Below, piece by piece: positions 1-8,654 of a DNA stretch of 25,226 nt; position 1 is the stretch's first letter; every line of letters starts with the position of its first letter. The position numbers were made by a program, and so were the translations under genes. The DNA is from a virus, in the IMG/VR virus record IMGVR_UViG_3300025641_000040, positions 1 to 25,226 of that record. The stretch is one strand, 5' to 3'. Below the pieces are notes generated by a model. The model was not told the origin of the DNA. It made no database searches and saw only the letters and a list, made by a program, of their open reading frames with translations.

Positions 1-221
1 AAAATAATAGGTTCTAATATAACATTACCATCTTGCTCTTCTTCAAAAATACTTTTTTGATTTTTAGCATAACGCATAGATCTGTTTTGTCCAGTCTCTT
101 CGTCAAAATATAATAATGCACTTCTTTTTGTATTCCTTGATGGAATTGTGTAGCTCAATGGAGCTTTGTCTCTGGTAAGCTTGTAGCTTTTATTTACAAA
201 AGCTTCTTTCTTTTTTTTCAT
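1..221 (-). CDS. Hypothetical protein, 5' part only (cut by window edge)
   Basis: The reading frame starts at an ATG at 219-221 and stays open for 73 codons to the left edge, so the C-terminus lies outside the window. It begins MKKKKEAFVNKSYKL and continues with a basic, hydrophilic sequence, with RNTKRSALLYFDEETG in the middle and an acidic patch (FEEEQDG) near the edge. I recognise no domain. It is the first gene after the capsid gene and its terminator, so it may begin the next late block (head completion or tail), but that is inferred from position only. No clear -7 box is visible between it and the terminator. Confidence 0.6.
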   Translation of the reverse strand, partial: MKKKKEAFVNKSYKLTRDKAPLSYTIPSRNTKRSALLYFDEETGQNRSMRYAKNQKSIFEEEQDGNVILEPII

Positions 222-243
222 TTTGATTTGATTTAAAGTTTAT

Positions 244-281
244 AAAAAAAAGGAGAGGGCCGCTATGCGACCCAAGTCCTT
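244..281 (-). terminator. Rho-independent terminator after the capsid gene
   Basis: Read on the minus strand, the transcript forms GGGUCGC-AUA-GCGGCCC (7 pairs including one U-G wobble, three-base loop). It is flanked by a second helix AAGGA/UCCUU across a small internal loop and followed directly by a run of U. It starts about 13 bases after the capsid stop codon. It is one of the few GC-rich hairpins in this AT-rich sequence, and fits a strong stop for the very abundant capsid transcript. Confidence 0.85.
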
Positions 282-293
282 AATGTAATCATC

Positions 294-1712
294 TTATTTG
301 AATAAGAAGAAGTTGTTAGCACCTAAAGTACATAAAGCTCTTTCAGATAAGAAGTTTACTTCCATAGCATCTAAGCTAGAAGTAGCTGCTCCACCTGCTG
401 AACCTGTAATCCAAGTCTTATAACGTCTGTCTTCAGTTTCTGAAGCTCTGTAACGTACATGTAAGAATGGTCTTTTAGCGTTTTTACCTAACACTTGGTC
501 ATATACTGTAGTAGAACCTGCAGGTACAAGTACCCCATTAATAGCTCCACCTACTAAACCTCCACGCATTGTAGGGTCGTTAAGATATTTCCAGTCTGTT
601 TTGTAAAAGTCATAACCTCTACGGAATCCTGAGAAACCTAAGTTAAGAGCCATTTCTTCATCATTGTCAAAAAGACCATATGATGTACCACCTGCTCCAT
701 AAGAGTTTTGTGATGCCAACATATCATCAATATCAAATCCAAACTCTCTGTTTAAGAAAATAACATTTTCTTCAATAGAACCTTGCTTGTCTAATCGCTG
801 AATAATAGCATCAAAATCTGCAAGAGCTGTTGGGTTACCACCACTCCATACATTTCCTCTTTCTTCAACTACATAGAAAAGTCCTTCTGAACCTTTGTTA
901 CCTACACCACTTGCTACACCTTCAACAATTGCTGCTGCTCCTGAAGCTGCTTCAGCTGGTACTGCTTCAACCATAGCTGTTTCTAAATAGTCTTCAAAAC
1001 GAAGTCTAGTTTCATGCTCTGATTTCATATACCATAAGAAACCTGTTGCTCCATTTTCAGTTGTAACTTCAATCCATCCAATCTGCGCCATGTCAGAACC
1101 ACTTACTGCGTAACGGTCTTTAATGATAATTGGAGAATTAGAGAAAATCTGATCATCAGCTTCTAATTGACCCTGCATTCCAATAGATCCTTTCTGGAAT
1201 TCTGAACCATAAATAAATAAAGAACATACTACTGCTGCTGCAACTCCTTGACCTGCTGCTTCATAGTAAGCTACATCAATTGTTCCAGCTCCTGTATTAA
1301 CTGCTGTTACAATAGCTTTGTTGCTAAGAACTGAACCTGCTGTGCTGTCAGATAACATAATTGTTTGTCCAACACGAATAGCAATAGAACCAGCTCCTGG
1401 TACTAAAGTATCTCCAATTGTTAAAGTAGCTGTTAACTGTCCTGCTGCTGCTGCAGAAGTTACGTTAGTATACTTCGTGTGTAATCTTCCTTGTTCTGCC
1501 CATTTAATAAGGTCAGAATTAGAAGGCATCTCAGCACCAACCATTCTTAAGAATGATGCTACTGTTCTGTTTCCATAACGTTCAAATTCTTTTTCGTAAG
1601 TATCTGGAAGATACTGATTTAAGAAATCAAAGTTAGTAATATAATTTGTCTGTAATAAGACTTGTTCTGAACTTGGCTGCAAGTCAAAACCTGGTACTGC
1701 ATCTACTGCCAT
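294..1712 (-). CDS. Putative major capsid protein
   Basis: This 472-aa protein is assigned as the major head protein mainly from context: it follows terminase, portal and scaffold-like genes in the standard head-module order, and a strong terminator follows it. The N-terminus (MAVDAVPGFDLQP) leads into an alpha/beta region (FDFLNQYLPDTYEKEFERYG). Residues about 90-170 form an Ala/Gly/Thr/Val-rich beta-like insertion (TATLTIGDTLVPGAGSIAIR, then TAVNTGAGTIDVAYYEAAGQ). The rest is mixed alpha/beta and ends ALCTLGANNFFLFK. No signal peptide or membrane segment is seen. The length fits HK97-fold capsid proteins carrying an insertion. The fold is not proved by a motif; a structural prediction would settle it. 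There is a 24-base AT-rich gap between it and the scaffold-like gene, probably co-transcribed from the promoter at 2847. Confidence 0.8.
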   Translation of the reverse strand: MAVDAVPGFDLQPSSEQVLLQTNYITNFDFLNQYLPDTYEKEFERYGNRTVASFLRMVGAEMPSNSDLIKWAEQGRLHTKYTNVTSAAAAGQLTATLTIGDTLVPGAGSIAIRVGQTIMLSDSTAGSVLSNKAIVTAVNTGAGTIDVAYYEAAGQGVAAAVVCSLFIYGSEFQKGSIGMQGQLEADDQIFSNSPIIIKDRYAVSGSDMAQIGWIEVTTENGATGFLWYMKSEHETRLRFEDYLETAMVEAVPAEAASGAAAIVEGVASGVGNKGSEGLFYVVEERGNVWSGGNPTALADFDAIIQRLDKQGSIEENVIFLNREFGFDIDDMLASQNSYGAGGTSYGLFDNDEEMALNLGFSGFRRGYDFYKTDWKYLNDPTMRGGLVGGAINGVLVPAGSTTVYDQVLGKNAKRPFLHVRYRASETEDRRYKTWITGSAGGAATSSLDAMEVNFLSERALCTLGANNFFLFK

Positions 1713-1736
1713 AATTTTTGTTTTAAATTTTTAAAC

Positions 1737-2831
1737 TTATTTTTTACTTCTAATTTTTAATCCTCTGCCGCTTGTATCTGAAATTTGCCTAGCTTTAAAT
1801 CCACCTTCTCCAATCACTTGGGGAGTTTTTCTTACCGACATGTTGACGTTTTTACTTTTTTTACTAACATCACCTATCGCATCAGACTTCCCTTGCTCAT
1901 AAAAATAATTGGCAAAACGCTGAGGATCCATTGCAGCAGCTAATGCCGAATGCCACCCTTTAGCATCTTTAATTAAACCATTATCATCAACATACTTGCC
2001 AATAAAATTGTTTAAATCGCTTTGTTTAGACTTCATTTCAGCAGCATCGCCATAAGAATAGTTTACGTTTTTATCTCCTACATTGAACTCAAAACCTTTG
2101 AACTCGGAATTAAAAACTTCACTTGTTTGTTTTTTGAAAAACTCACTTTTTCTTTTAGCAACTTCTTCAGCTGACTTTGAATTTTCTATATAACTCTTGT
2201 AAGCTTGTATATCTTTAGCTTGTTCTTCAGAAATAGAACCCCCACTTGACTCAAGAGGAACTCTGTATTTTTCTTTTAACTCATTAAGATATGTTTTTGC
2301 TTTTGAAAGTTCTCTTTTTTTAGCAATATTCTTTTTCTTTATCTCTTTTTCATCATCTAACTCTTCATCATATGAAAACTTTTCTTCCATTAGATAATAA
2401 ATGTCTTCACTATCTAAGTCTGATTCAGTTAAAGAATAGTACTCTTCTAATACCTGGTCTTCATTTAAGTCATCGTAATTTTTATTTACTTTTACGAAAT
2501 CTTCAAATCCACGCCCTGTAGCTTTTTTATAATCTAAATATTTAGAAACATCTTCAGGTAAATCTTTTGCTTGCTCTCTTTCAACAAACAAATCATCTAC
2601 AGATGATATATCTTTATTATATCTGGTTTTAATATATGAAAGAACATCTTCGTCTTTTAATCCGATATCTTCATTTATCGGTTCTTCATCTACTTTATTT
2701 ACACTTGTATCTTCAACAGAAGTAGTTTCTACCTGTGTTAATTCTTCATCATGTTTTTCAAGCAGTTTTGCTTCTACTTCCTGAACAGATTTTTCTGTTA
2801 CAGGGTTTACTTCTTTTACTTTAAATTCCAT
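1737..2831 (-). CDS. Putative capsid scaffolding protein
   Basis: This 364-aa, highly charged protein is probably the internal scaffold for head assembly. The first ~170 residues are strongly acidic and Glu/Asp-rich (EEPINEDIGLKDEDVLSYIK, SYDEELDDEKEIKKK). Helical, coiled-coil-like Lys/Glu segments follow at about 155-240. The C-terminal third holds ALAAAMDPQRFANYFYEQGK and a basic tail ending GLKIRSKK. An acidic helical body with a short basic C-terminal segment is typical of phage scaffolds, where the basic end contacts the coat protein. It lies between portal and capsid genes, the usual scaffold position. No serine protease motif was recognised, so a protease-scaffold fusion is unlikely but not excluded. 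A Bacteroidota-type -7 box sits just upstream. Confidence 0.7.
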   Translation of the reverse strand: MEFKVKEVNPVTEKSVQEVEAKLLEKHDEELTQVETTSVEDTSVNKVDEEPINEDIGLKDEDVLSYIKTRYNKDISSVDDLFVEREQAKDLPEDVSKYLDYKKATGRGFEDFVKVNKNYDDLNEDQVLEEYYSLTESDLDSEDIYYLMEEKFSYDEELDDEKEIKKKNIAKKRELSKAKTYLNELKEKYRVPLESSGGSISEEQAKDIQAYKSYIENSKSAEEVAKRKSEFFKKQTSEVFNSEFKGFEFNVGDKNVNYSYGDAAEMKSKQSDLNNFIGKYVDDNGLIKDAKGWHSALAAAMDPQRFANYFYEQGKSDAIGDVSKKSKNVNMSVRKTPQVIGEGGFKARQISDTSGRGLKIRSKK

Positions 2832-2846
2832 TTGATTTTATTTTTA

Positions 2847-2854
2847 CAAAGTTA
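2847..2854 (-). promoter_or_regulatory. Bacteroidota-type -7 box (TAACTTTG) for scaffold-capsid genes
   Basis: The minus strand reads TAACTTTG, matching TAnnTTTG, 15 bases before the scaffold-like gene's ATG and in the 40-base gap after the portal gene. A clear -33 TTG is not visible. A separate promoter here would raise scaffold and capsid expression above that of portal and terminase. Confidence 0.5.
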
Positions 2855-2871
2855 ATATTTAATTATTTTAA

Positions 2872-5328
2872 TCATCTAGGCTCAAATTCAGCAAGATCAA
2901 AACCATCAAGACTATCTTCGTTAGATTCAAAACTTACTGATGGTAGATTATTTTTTCTTTGTTCTATTAATTTAGATTGCTCTGTATTAGCTTGAGATAT
3001 TCGTTTAGATTTAGCACCTTCTCTTTCATCTTCCCTTTTCTGTAATCCCTCTTGTTGCATTTTAGCCACTTCAACATCTACTCCTTTTAATTTCATTTGT
3101 AATGAAAATTCAAGATTCATTAACTCAGCTTTTATAGAAGCTTCACCCTGCATTTTTTGAACACCAAATTTCATTTTAGCTTCCTCTAATTGAATTAGAG
3201 CTTTCTGTTCCATTACAAATTGTTGCATCTTAGCTTGAGCAGCCATTTGTTGAGACTGTTGATTTATTTGAGCTTGTTGTTGAGCAGCAGCAGCTTTTTG
3301 TTCTTGTATAGTGTCTTCTTTGGATTTTCTTTTTAATTTTAAAACTTGATTAGCTAATTTTATATTTCTTATTTCACGAATATCAATAGCATCTTCTAAA
3401 TTTATAGAATCTCTTTGAAGAGCCATTTGAATATTTTGTTCAAGCATTTTTCTTTCCTCTTCGTCTGGTTCTATTTCTATAAATATACCAAAGTCACTTA
3501 AATATAATTTACTAATCTCATCAAGTATCCCTACATTAAACTTACCTATTTGATTTACAAATTCTTCTTTAAAATCAGAATACTCTAAAACATCAGCAAT
3601 TCTACTAGATAATGCAGTACATAACCTTTGTGTTATTTGAAGTCCTGAATCTAATATATGTCTTGTTGCGGTGTTACTACTTAATGCGGCTAACTTTTGT
3701 AGTCCAACTAAAGAATAAGAATCAGGAGTTGAGCCATCTCTAGCTTCATTTAATCCTGTTACATCCCTTAACATTTGCATGTAATGATTATATGTTCCAA
3801 CTAAACTTTGAATTTTGCCTTGACCTGAACTACTGTTTAATTGTTGAATAGGAACTTTTGCTTGGTTATAATCTCCATCTTGAGTATAGCTTCTACCAAT
3901 AACACTACCTGTTTGAAAAAACATTCTAAGTGCATCCTCTGGATTATATGCTTGTCCAGTTCCTAAATCTACTTCATTAAGACCATCTGCATCTATAAAT
4001 ACACCATCTGGAACAATTCTAGATATTACTTGTTGAAGTTTTAAATGAGTAATCTGAATTAAATCTGCAAACGTAATCATACGCCTTGTAAGTGATTCAA
4101 ATACACCTTTATACATTCTAGGCGCACAAGCTACATATTCAGGATATACTTCCTGTGATGCTGATTGAGGTCTAGCCATGTTTTCAGCCATCTGCCATTT
4201 TAAAAGTATACTAGTACCCATTACCATTACACCTTCATACCAAACATCTATGGTTTTAGATACCTTTTCAAAATTACCCTCCTCCATCATTTCATCTGTA
4301 GGATTAAAAGTATCTTCTTTTTCAATTACTTTTTCAGCTCCAACTGAATTTACTTTTTTCTTATAAGTAAAAGTGTGAGTTGTTTTGTAATTAAAAAACA
4401 ATACCGTAGCACTATCTTTACTAAATAAGCTGTTGTTGTAATATTGAGCTGTATTATTATAATCATACCAACTTTGACTGTATTTGGATATTTCATCCAT
4501 ATCCTGTCTTGTTAAAGTAGTATCTATTTTTTTTAATTCTGTAATTGGAAGTGTTTTAATTTCACCCCAATAAAAACAATCATCAAAATGAGGATCTTCA
4601 GTATAGCTATAAACTACATTAGCTGGATCAACATATTCTATTGATATACCTGAACCTGGTTTAAATGAGTTTTTACAAATACTTATTCCTAAAACAGTTT
4701 GATCGTAGTATAATTGTTTTTGTATTTCGTAATATCTATTTTCAGCTAAAACAGTATTGATTGCTTCTTCTGAAGCTATTTCAATAGAAGGCTTATACTT
4801 AAGCTGCATATGTAATGCCAACTCTTCTGAAGTATTTGGAATATCCTCTTCTGATGTAGCAAATACATCTATACCTGTTTGCTGCTGAATCTGCTGCATA
4901 AGAGGTTTTGCTAACATATCTTTTTCTAAAGCAACTTGATATTGGCTTCTTTTATCCAAAGACATTCCATCTTGCGCATAGGAATTTATTTTAAACATCC
5001 TATCGGCCATTCCGTTTACAACAATATCTACAAACTTGGGAATAATAGGTACAGGAGTCCAATCAAGATTTAAATAACTTAAATCTCCATCTATTGCAAG
5101 TTCATTTTTATATTTAGCAATTGATTGTTCTCCACGAGCATATAGTCTTAATCTATGGAAATCTGCCCATTGATTATAGAATCTACTTTGTCCACCATCT
5201 TTCCTGAACCATTCATATTGAATAGCCTGTCCTATTTGTAGTCCAAACTCAAAAGAATCTTTTTCCTTGTCTGAAACAAATTGACTAGGAAATCCAGTTG
5301 CGTTTAACGTGATTTTTACATCCTCCAT
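2872..5328 (-). CDS. Portal protein
   Basis: This 818-aa protein is assigned as the dodecameric portal at the packaging vertex. The gene directly abuts the large terminase gene (terminase stop 5329-5331, portal ATG 5326-5328), the classic terminase-portal order. Residues about 1-640 are an alpha/beta body with typical portal-like stretches such as DWTPVPIIPKFVDIVVNGM near residue 100 and a stem-like helix region (VGTYNHYMQMLRDVTGLNEA). The C-terminal ~170 residues are a long Gln/Lys/Glu-rich helical segment (QEQKAAAAQQQAQINQQSQQ), as in portals with a C-terminal coiled barrel, ending DSLDGFDLAEFEPR. It is on the large side for a portal but within the range seen in podovirus-like phages. Assignment rests on size, organisation and neighbours more than on a diagnostic motif. 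Confidence 0.8.
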   Translation of the reverse strand: MEDVKITLNATGFPSQFVSDKEKDSFEFGLQIGQAIQYEWFRKDGGQSRFYNQWADFHRLRLYARGEQSIAKYKNELAIDGDLSYLNLDWTPVPIIPKFVDIVVNGMADRMFKINSYAQDGMSLDKRSQYQVALEKDMLAKPLMQQIQQQTGIDVFATSEEDIPNTSEELALHMQLKYKPSIEIASEEAINTVLAENRYYEIQKQLYYDQTVLGISICKNSFKPGSGISIEYVDPANVVYSYTEDPHFDDCFYWGEIKTLPITELKKIDTTLTRQDMDEISKYSQSWYDYNNTAQYYNNSLFSKDSATVLFFNYKTTHTFTYKKKVNSVGAEKVIEKEDTFNPTDEMMEEGNFEKVSKTIDVWYEGVMVMGTSILLKWQMAENMARPQSASQEVYPEYVACAPRMYKGVFESLTRRMITFADLIQITHLKLQQVISRIVPDGVFIDADGLNEVDLGTGQAYNPEDALRMFFQTGSVIGRSYTQDGDYNQAKVPIQQLNSSSGQGKIQSLVGTYNHYMQMLRDVTGLNEARDGSTPDSYSLVGLQKLAALSSNTATRHILDSGLQITQRLCTALSSRIADVLEYSDFKEEFVNQIGKFNVGILDEISKLYLSDFGIFIEIEPDEEERKMLEQNIQMALQRDSINLEDAIDIREIRNIKLANQVLKLKRKSKEDTIQEQKAAAAQQQAQINQQSQQMAAQAKMQQFVMEQKALIQLEEAKMKFGVQKMQGEASIKAELMNLEFSLQMKLKGVDVEVAKMQQEGLQKREDEREGAKSKRISQANTEQSKLIEQRKNNLPSVSFESNEDSLDGFDLAEFEPR

Positions 5329-7554
5329 TTATTGTATAATTTGGCTATAACTTCCCTTATTGTCATATCTTGCAAAGTTAAGTTTTATTTTTGATTTCTT
5401 TTTAATGGGTTGGTAGAGATTCTTTTGTGTAGCCATTATAGCTAAACCTGAACTTATTGACGCATCAAACTTTGTTCTATTGTTAATATCAAACCTTGCC
5501 CAGTCTTCTAATGTTCTAATAAAATACATTGAACCTATTAAATCAGAGTCTCTAAAAGCACCTGACAAATCAAATCCCACATGTTTTTCAATATAAGATT
5601 CTATAGCTGCTGCGTGAGCTTGTTTTATATCTTCAGAACTGTTTGGCATACCACCTAATTCTTTTTCTGTTTTAGAAAGTTTTGTGTAAATTTTGTCAGG
5701 TCTATTCATAGAAAACCCCCTGTACCCTCTATTTTTAAAATGATATAATAAACGTGGTTTGTTATTTTCAATAAGAATAGGCATTCCATAAAATACACAC
5801 GCCATTAACACATCTTCAAAAAATATTTCAGCTGTTTGAGGTCTTGCTATGTACTCTAAAAAAAACTCATTAGTTGGCCCTTCATCCATATGGAATTTTG
5901 TCATACCATGTAATGCACCATTTGACCCTCCACCACCAACAGTCCCTGATATATCATAACTGTCACAACCAAAAGCTCCCATGTGTTCATTTCCAGGATA
6001 TTTAATTCCGTTTTTAAAATAGTATTGATTTTGTAATTGTTTATTTGGAGTCCATGTAACATAAAATCTACCCCTATCATTTGGAGAAAAAATAACTTCT
6101 GTATCTTGTATTCCATTTTTCCAAGAAAAAGAACCTCTTGTTACAAATCTGTCTTTTATTAAAGAATCATTGTAATCTATTTGTTGATATAACTTCTGTA
6201 AATTAAATAAAGATTGTTTGCTTTCATCTCTAAAAGCATGTGATTCTGTTCTTGGAAATTGTCTATAGTATTCGTTTAATCCATCAGGGTCAGACTTGAG
6301 TCCTTCAACTTCATTATTCCAATGATCAACAACTCCTTGGTCTATAACCTCTCCTAAAGGGCCTTCTAATTCTTTTAAAGGTTCATCAAATACAGGATGC
6401 CCATATATATCAATAAATCCTTCATAATTCCATTCCATAGGGATGAAAAGTGAATATAGTCCGCTTTTGGTTTGACCATTCTTGTTTCGTTTTCCCACAT
6501 CGGAATCTAAATACAATTTTTTAAAATTACCTCCTCCTTTTTCAAGAGAATTTGAGGTACTTCCCATCATACATTTTCCAATAATTCTAGAACCTAATCT
6601 AAGACAGGTTTTAGTAACCCTCCAGTTATTTAATATATTATCAGGTCTTTCCCATTTCCCACTTTCATCGTGAGCAAGTATTTTTAATTTTTCCCCATCG
6701 TATGAGTTGTCCCCTGTGTTTTTCCAGTCAATGGTGGTATCGAGACCTTCGAGTTCCTCAACGGCTTGATTTTGATCAAGTTTCTTTCTGGTAAGTTTGG
6801 ATGCTGGGATTCTATACGCAAGCTCCGTCTTCGGCCTGTCCATTCCGTCTTGGATTGGTTTGAAGAAGAACGGATAGTTGAGGGATATTGGTACGACCTT
6901 ATCGGTGAACATCTTCTTAGCATCCGACCCTGTTTTTGACAATATGCCAAAACGTGAGTCACGTGAGGTGGTTGCTGTATGCACGAGTTCTGATGAGGAC
7001 ATAAACGAAAAGCCTGAACGCCTGTTTTTAAGATAGCACATTCCGTATGAACGAACGTCCGCTTTGCATGCCTCCCAAAATATATAGAATAATCTATTGG
7101 ACTCTCTAAAGTCTGGCTGCCCAATATCAATTTTGGTCCAGCACAAGTACATGTAATGAGAGCCAGTAATATAAGTAGGAACGTTTTTGTTATTAAACCA
7201 AAAACCTTCTTCACGCCTTTCAAACTCTTTGTCAATATAGTCATACCATTTTTCTTTAAAAGTATCAGGATATTTTTCCCAATCAAATACATTTTTAATT
7301 TTACTTAACTCTTTAGGATATTCTAATTTACCCCAATAATTACCTTCAAAATTATAAACATCTTTTTTTTGAGGTAAAGCAATTTTTAAGTTTTGTATTT
7401 CATATACTTCATCAATCGTGCCATCTTTAGAAATAACAACTATATCAAACTCCTTGTTATATCCATACTTCCATTTCTTAGATTTATTGTAAGACTTTAA
7501 TACCTTTTGAGGTATAACATTTTCAAGTATTTTATATAAAGTTTGTTTATACAT
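5329..7554 (-). CDS. terL: Terminase large subunit (packaging ATPase and nuclease)
   Basis: This 741-aa packaging motor protein has recognisable motor and nuclease motifs. The P-loop is deviant: KNRRSGFSF at residues 176-184 lacks the usual GK[ST] lysine but matches the K-x-x-R-x-G-[YF]-S pattern of phage lambda gpA, where the lysine comes first. Walker B is KILAHDE, with D296-E297. The coupling motif is MGSTS at 330-334. An RNase H-like nuclease domain follows, with candidate metal ligands D531 (FGCDSYD), E596 (LIENNK) and D697 (KFDASIS). The first ~130 residues are an N-terminal extension. The start overlaps the upstream gene's stop as TAATG. Bases about 6721-7080 (residues ~159-278, containing the P-loop) are distinctly GC-richer than the flanks. 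Confidence 0.93.
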   Translation of the reverse strand: MYKQTLYKILENVIPQKVLKSYNKSKKWKYGYNKEFDIVVISKDGTIDEVYEIQNLKIALPQKKDVYNFEGNYWGKLEYPKELSKIKNVFDWEKYPDTFKEKWYDYIDKEFERREEGFWFNNKNVPTYITGSHYMYLCWTKIDIGQPDFRESNRLFYIFWEACKADVRSYGMCYLKNRRSGFSFMSSSELVHTATTSRDSRFGILSKTGSDAKKMFTDKVVPISLNYPFFFKPIQDGMDRPKTELAYRIPASKLTRKKLDQNQAVEELEGLDTTIDWKNTGDNSYDGEKLKILAHDESGKWERPDNILNNWRVTKTCLRLGSRIIGKCMMGSTSNSLEKGGGNFKKLYLDSDVGKRNKNGQTKSGLYSLFIPMEWNYEGFIDIYGHPVFDEPLKELEGPLGEVIDQGVVDHWNNEVEGLKSDPDGLNEYYRQFPRTESHAFRDESKQSLFNLQKLYQQIDYNDSLIKDRFVTRGSFSWKNGIQDTEVIFSPNDRGRFYVTWTPNKQLQNQYYFKNGIKYPGNEHMGAFGCDSYDISGTVGGGGSNGALHGMTKFHMDEGPTNEFFLEYIARPQTAEIFFEDVLMACVFYGMPILIENNKPRLLYHFKNRGYRGFSMNRPDKIYTKLSKTEKELGGMPNSSEDIKQAHAAAIESYIEKHVGFDLSGAFRDSDLIGSMYFIRTLEDWARFDINNRTKFDASISSGLAIMATQKNLYQPIKKKSKIKLNFARYDNKGSYSQIIQ

Positions 7555-7841
7555 TATTTTGACCTTCCTTCAGCAAACCCTTTAAACGATGAAGCTTTAT
7601 TATCTATATTATTAGTATCAAGCATATTGTTTTCTTCTTCAATTTTTGTTAAAATTTCAAAAGCATCAAATATAGCTAACTTCTTAGACGCTGCTGCATT
7701 TTTTAATCTATCTGCTGCAATATCAGGAGATAACCCATCTAAGTCTTTTTTTAAAATACCTTCATTAGCAACTTTAATAAGTTCTTGTACAGCTTTTTTA
7801 CCTGCTTTTATAATTTCTAATTTTAATTCAGTATTGTTCAT
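7554..7841 (-). CDS. Small helical protein, candidate terminase small subunit
   Basis: This 95-aa, predicted mostly helical protein contains KLEIIKAGKKAVQELIKVAN, then ADRLKNAAASKKLAIFDAFE and a Glu/Asp-rich linker (ILTKIEEENNMLD), and ends FAEGRSK. It lies immediately upstream of the large terminase with a TAATG stop-start overlap, the usual place of a small terminase. The size and helix content would suit the oligomerising core of such a protein. No helix-turn-helix is obvious, so the role is inferred from position. The preceding gene overlaps it by four bases (ATGA), so all three are probably translated together. Confidence 0.6.
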   Translation of the reverse strand: MNNTELKLEIIKAGKKAVQELIKVANEGILKKDLDGLSPDIAADRLKNAAASKKLAIFDAFEILTKIEEENNMLDTNNIDNKASSFKGFAEGRSK

Positions 7842-8404
7842 AAAACCATTGTTATATTTTTATCAAACATTCTATATAGTTTTTCACCATCTACATTAAA
7901 TTCATATTCACTATCTGGCTGAAAAGAAACTTTATCGCCTTTATTAATACCCTTACTAATTAAGTACTTATTAGGATACTTAACTAAGCCAATTAATGGC
8001 TCTTCCTCTGCGTGAGTTTTAAGGTAATGATTCCCACCCTTTTCAATAGGTTTAATCATGCAGTATTTAGAATGAGCTTTCCATTCTCCATTTTGCTTAT
8101 ACATAAAAAACTGATCGTTGTCTATAAAAAACAAATCGTCCTTAAAGAAGCTTTTTCCGCTCTTTTCTCTACCCTGCATATCATTGTAGTACTTAAATAC
8201 ATTATGATGCACTAAAAGGGTGTCTCCTGGCTTTATAGGGCCTGTGTAGTTTATCGGAGTTTCAACAACTATTGCGTATCGATTAGATACAGTATGATCT
8301 TCTTTAGATGAACTTGTTATTAAATTAACATTTCCAATCTTTATAGTGTTATCATACCTTTTGTTATTGCTCGGTTTTACAATAAAATTAAAAGGTGATT
8401 TCAT
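7838..8404 (-). CDS. Tandem GroES-like (double Cpn10) protein
   Basis: This 188-aa protein reads as two GroES-like barrels in series. Domain 1 (about 5-105) starts FNFIVKP. It then has IGNVNLITSSSKEDH (23-37), where GroES has its mobile loop GGIVLTGSAAAKS, followed by NRYAIVVETP and IKPGDTLLVHH (57-67), matching the GroES pattern VKVGD-hydrophobic. Domain 2 (about 111-188) has SKYCMIKPIE, LIGLVKY and GDKVSFQPDSEYEFNVDGEK, ending DKNITMVL, closely parallel to the GroES C-terminal strand pattern GDKVLF...DGEE...DILAVL. Domain 2 lacks an evident hydrophobic mobile-loop tripeptide. Fused double-GroES proteins are known as chloroplast Cpn20. The gene sits in the head module rather than beside groEL, suggesting a role in head-protein folding. 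It overlaps both neighbours by ATGA. Assignment is from motif reading by eye. Confidence 0.68.
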   Translation of the reverse strand: MKSPFNFIVKPSNNKRYDNTIKIGNVNLITSSSKEDHTVSNRYAIVVETPINYTGPIKPGDTLLVHHNVFKYYNDMQGREKSGKSFFKDDLFFIDNDQFFMYKQNGEWKAHSKYCMIKPIEKGGNHYLKTHAEEEPLIGLVKYPNKYLISKGINKGDKVSFQPDSEYEFNVDGEKLYRMFDKNITMVL

Positions 8405-8631
8405 TCAAAATTTATATTATATTCAATTGATATTGGCATATTAGAATTAAACTCTTTCCAAAGGAATATTTCTCCTTTTTTGTTTTCAATCCAAATTTTT
8501 ATAGAATTGTTTTCTTCTATATGCTTTATCAAATGTATACAATAATTTCCATTTAAAATATCTTGACCTAATATATAGTGCATAGCACTAGACTTATAGT
8601 CTGCTCCTACTGAAATTTTTCTTATATCCAT
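8401..8631 (-). CDS. Hypothetical protein (76 aa) in the head module
   Basis: This 76-aa protein begins MDIRKISVGADYKSSAMHYI and ends MPISIEYNINFE. Alternating hydrophobic residues (YCIHLIKHI, SIKIWIENKK, GEIFLWKEF) suggest a small beta-rich fold. No membrane segment or catalytic motif is visible, and I do not recognise a family with a known function. Its stop overlaps the start of the double-GroES gene (ATGA), so the two are likely translationally coupled and may work together. It opens the packaging/head operon after the fibre genes. Confidence 0.75.
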   Translation of the reverse strand: MDIRKISVGADYKSSAMHYILGQDILNGNYCIHLIKHIEENNSIKIWIENKKGEIFLWKEFNSNMPISIEYNINFE

Positions 8632-8654
8632 TTAATTTAATTTTTATTTTAATT

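Noticed and set aside
6684-7292. A 202-codon open frame on the minus strand inside the terminase gene
   Set aside because: It overlaps the terminase in another phase, lacks domain-like sequence, and most of it coincides with the GC-rich patch, which lowers the chance of stop codons. Treated as a chance frame.
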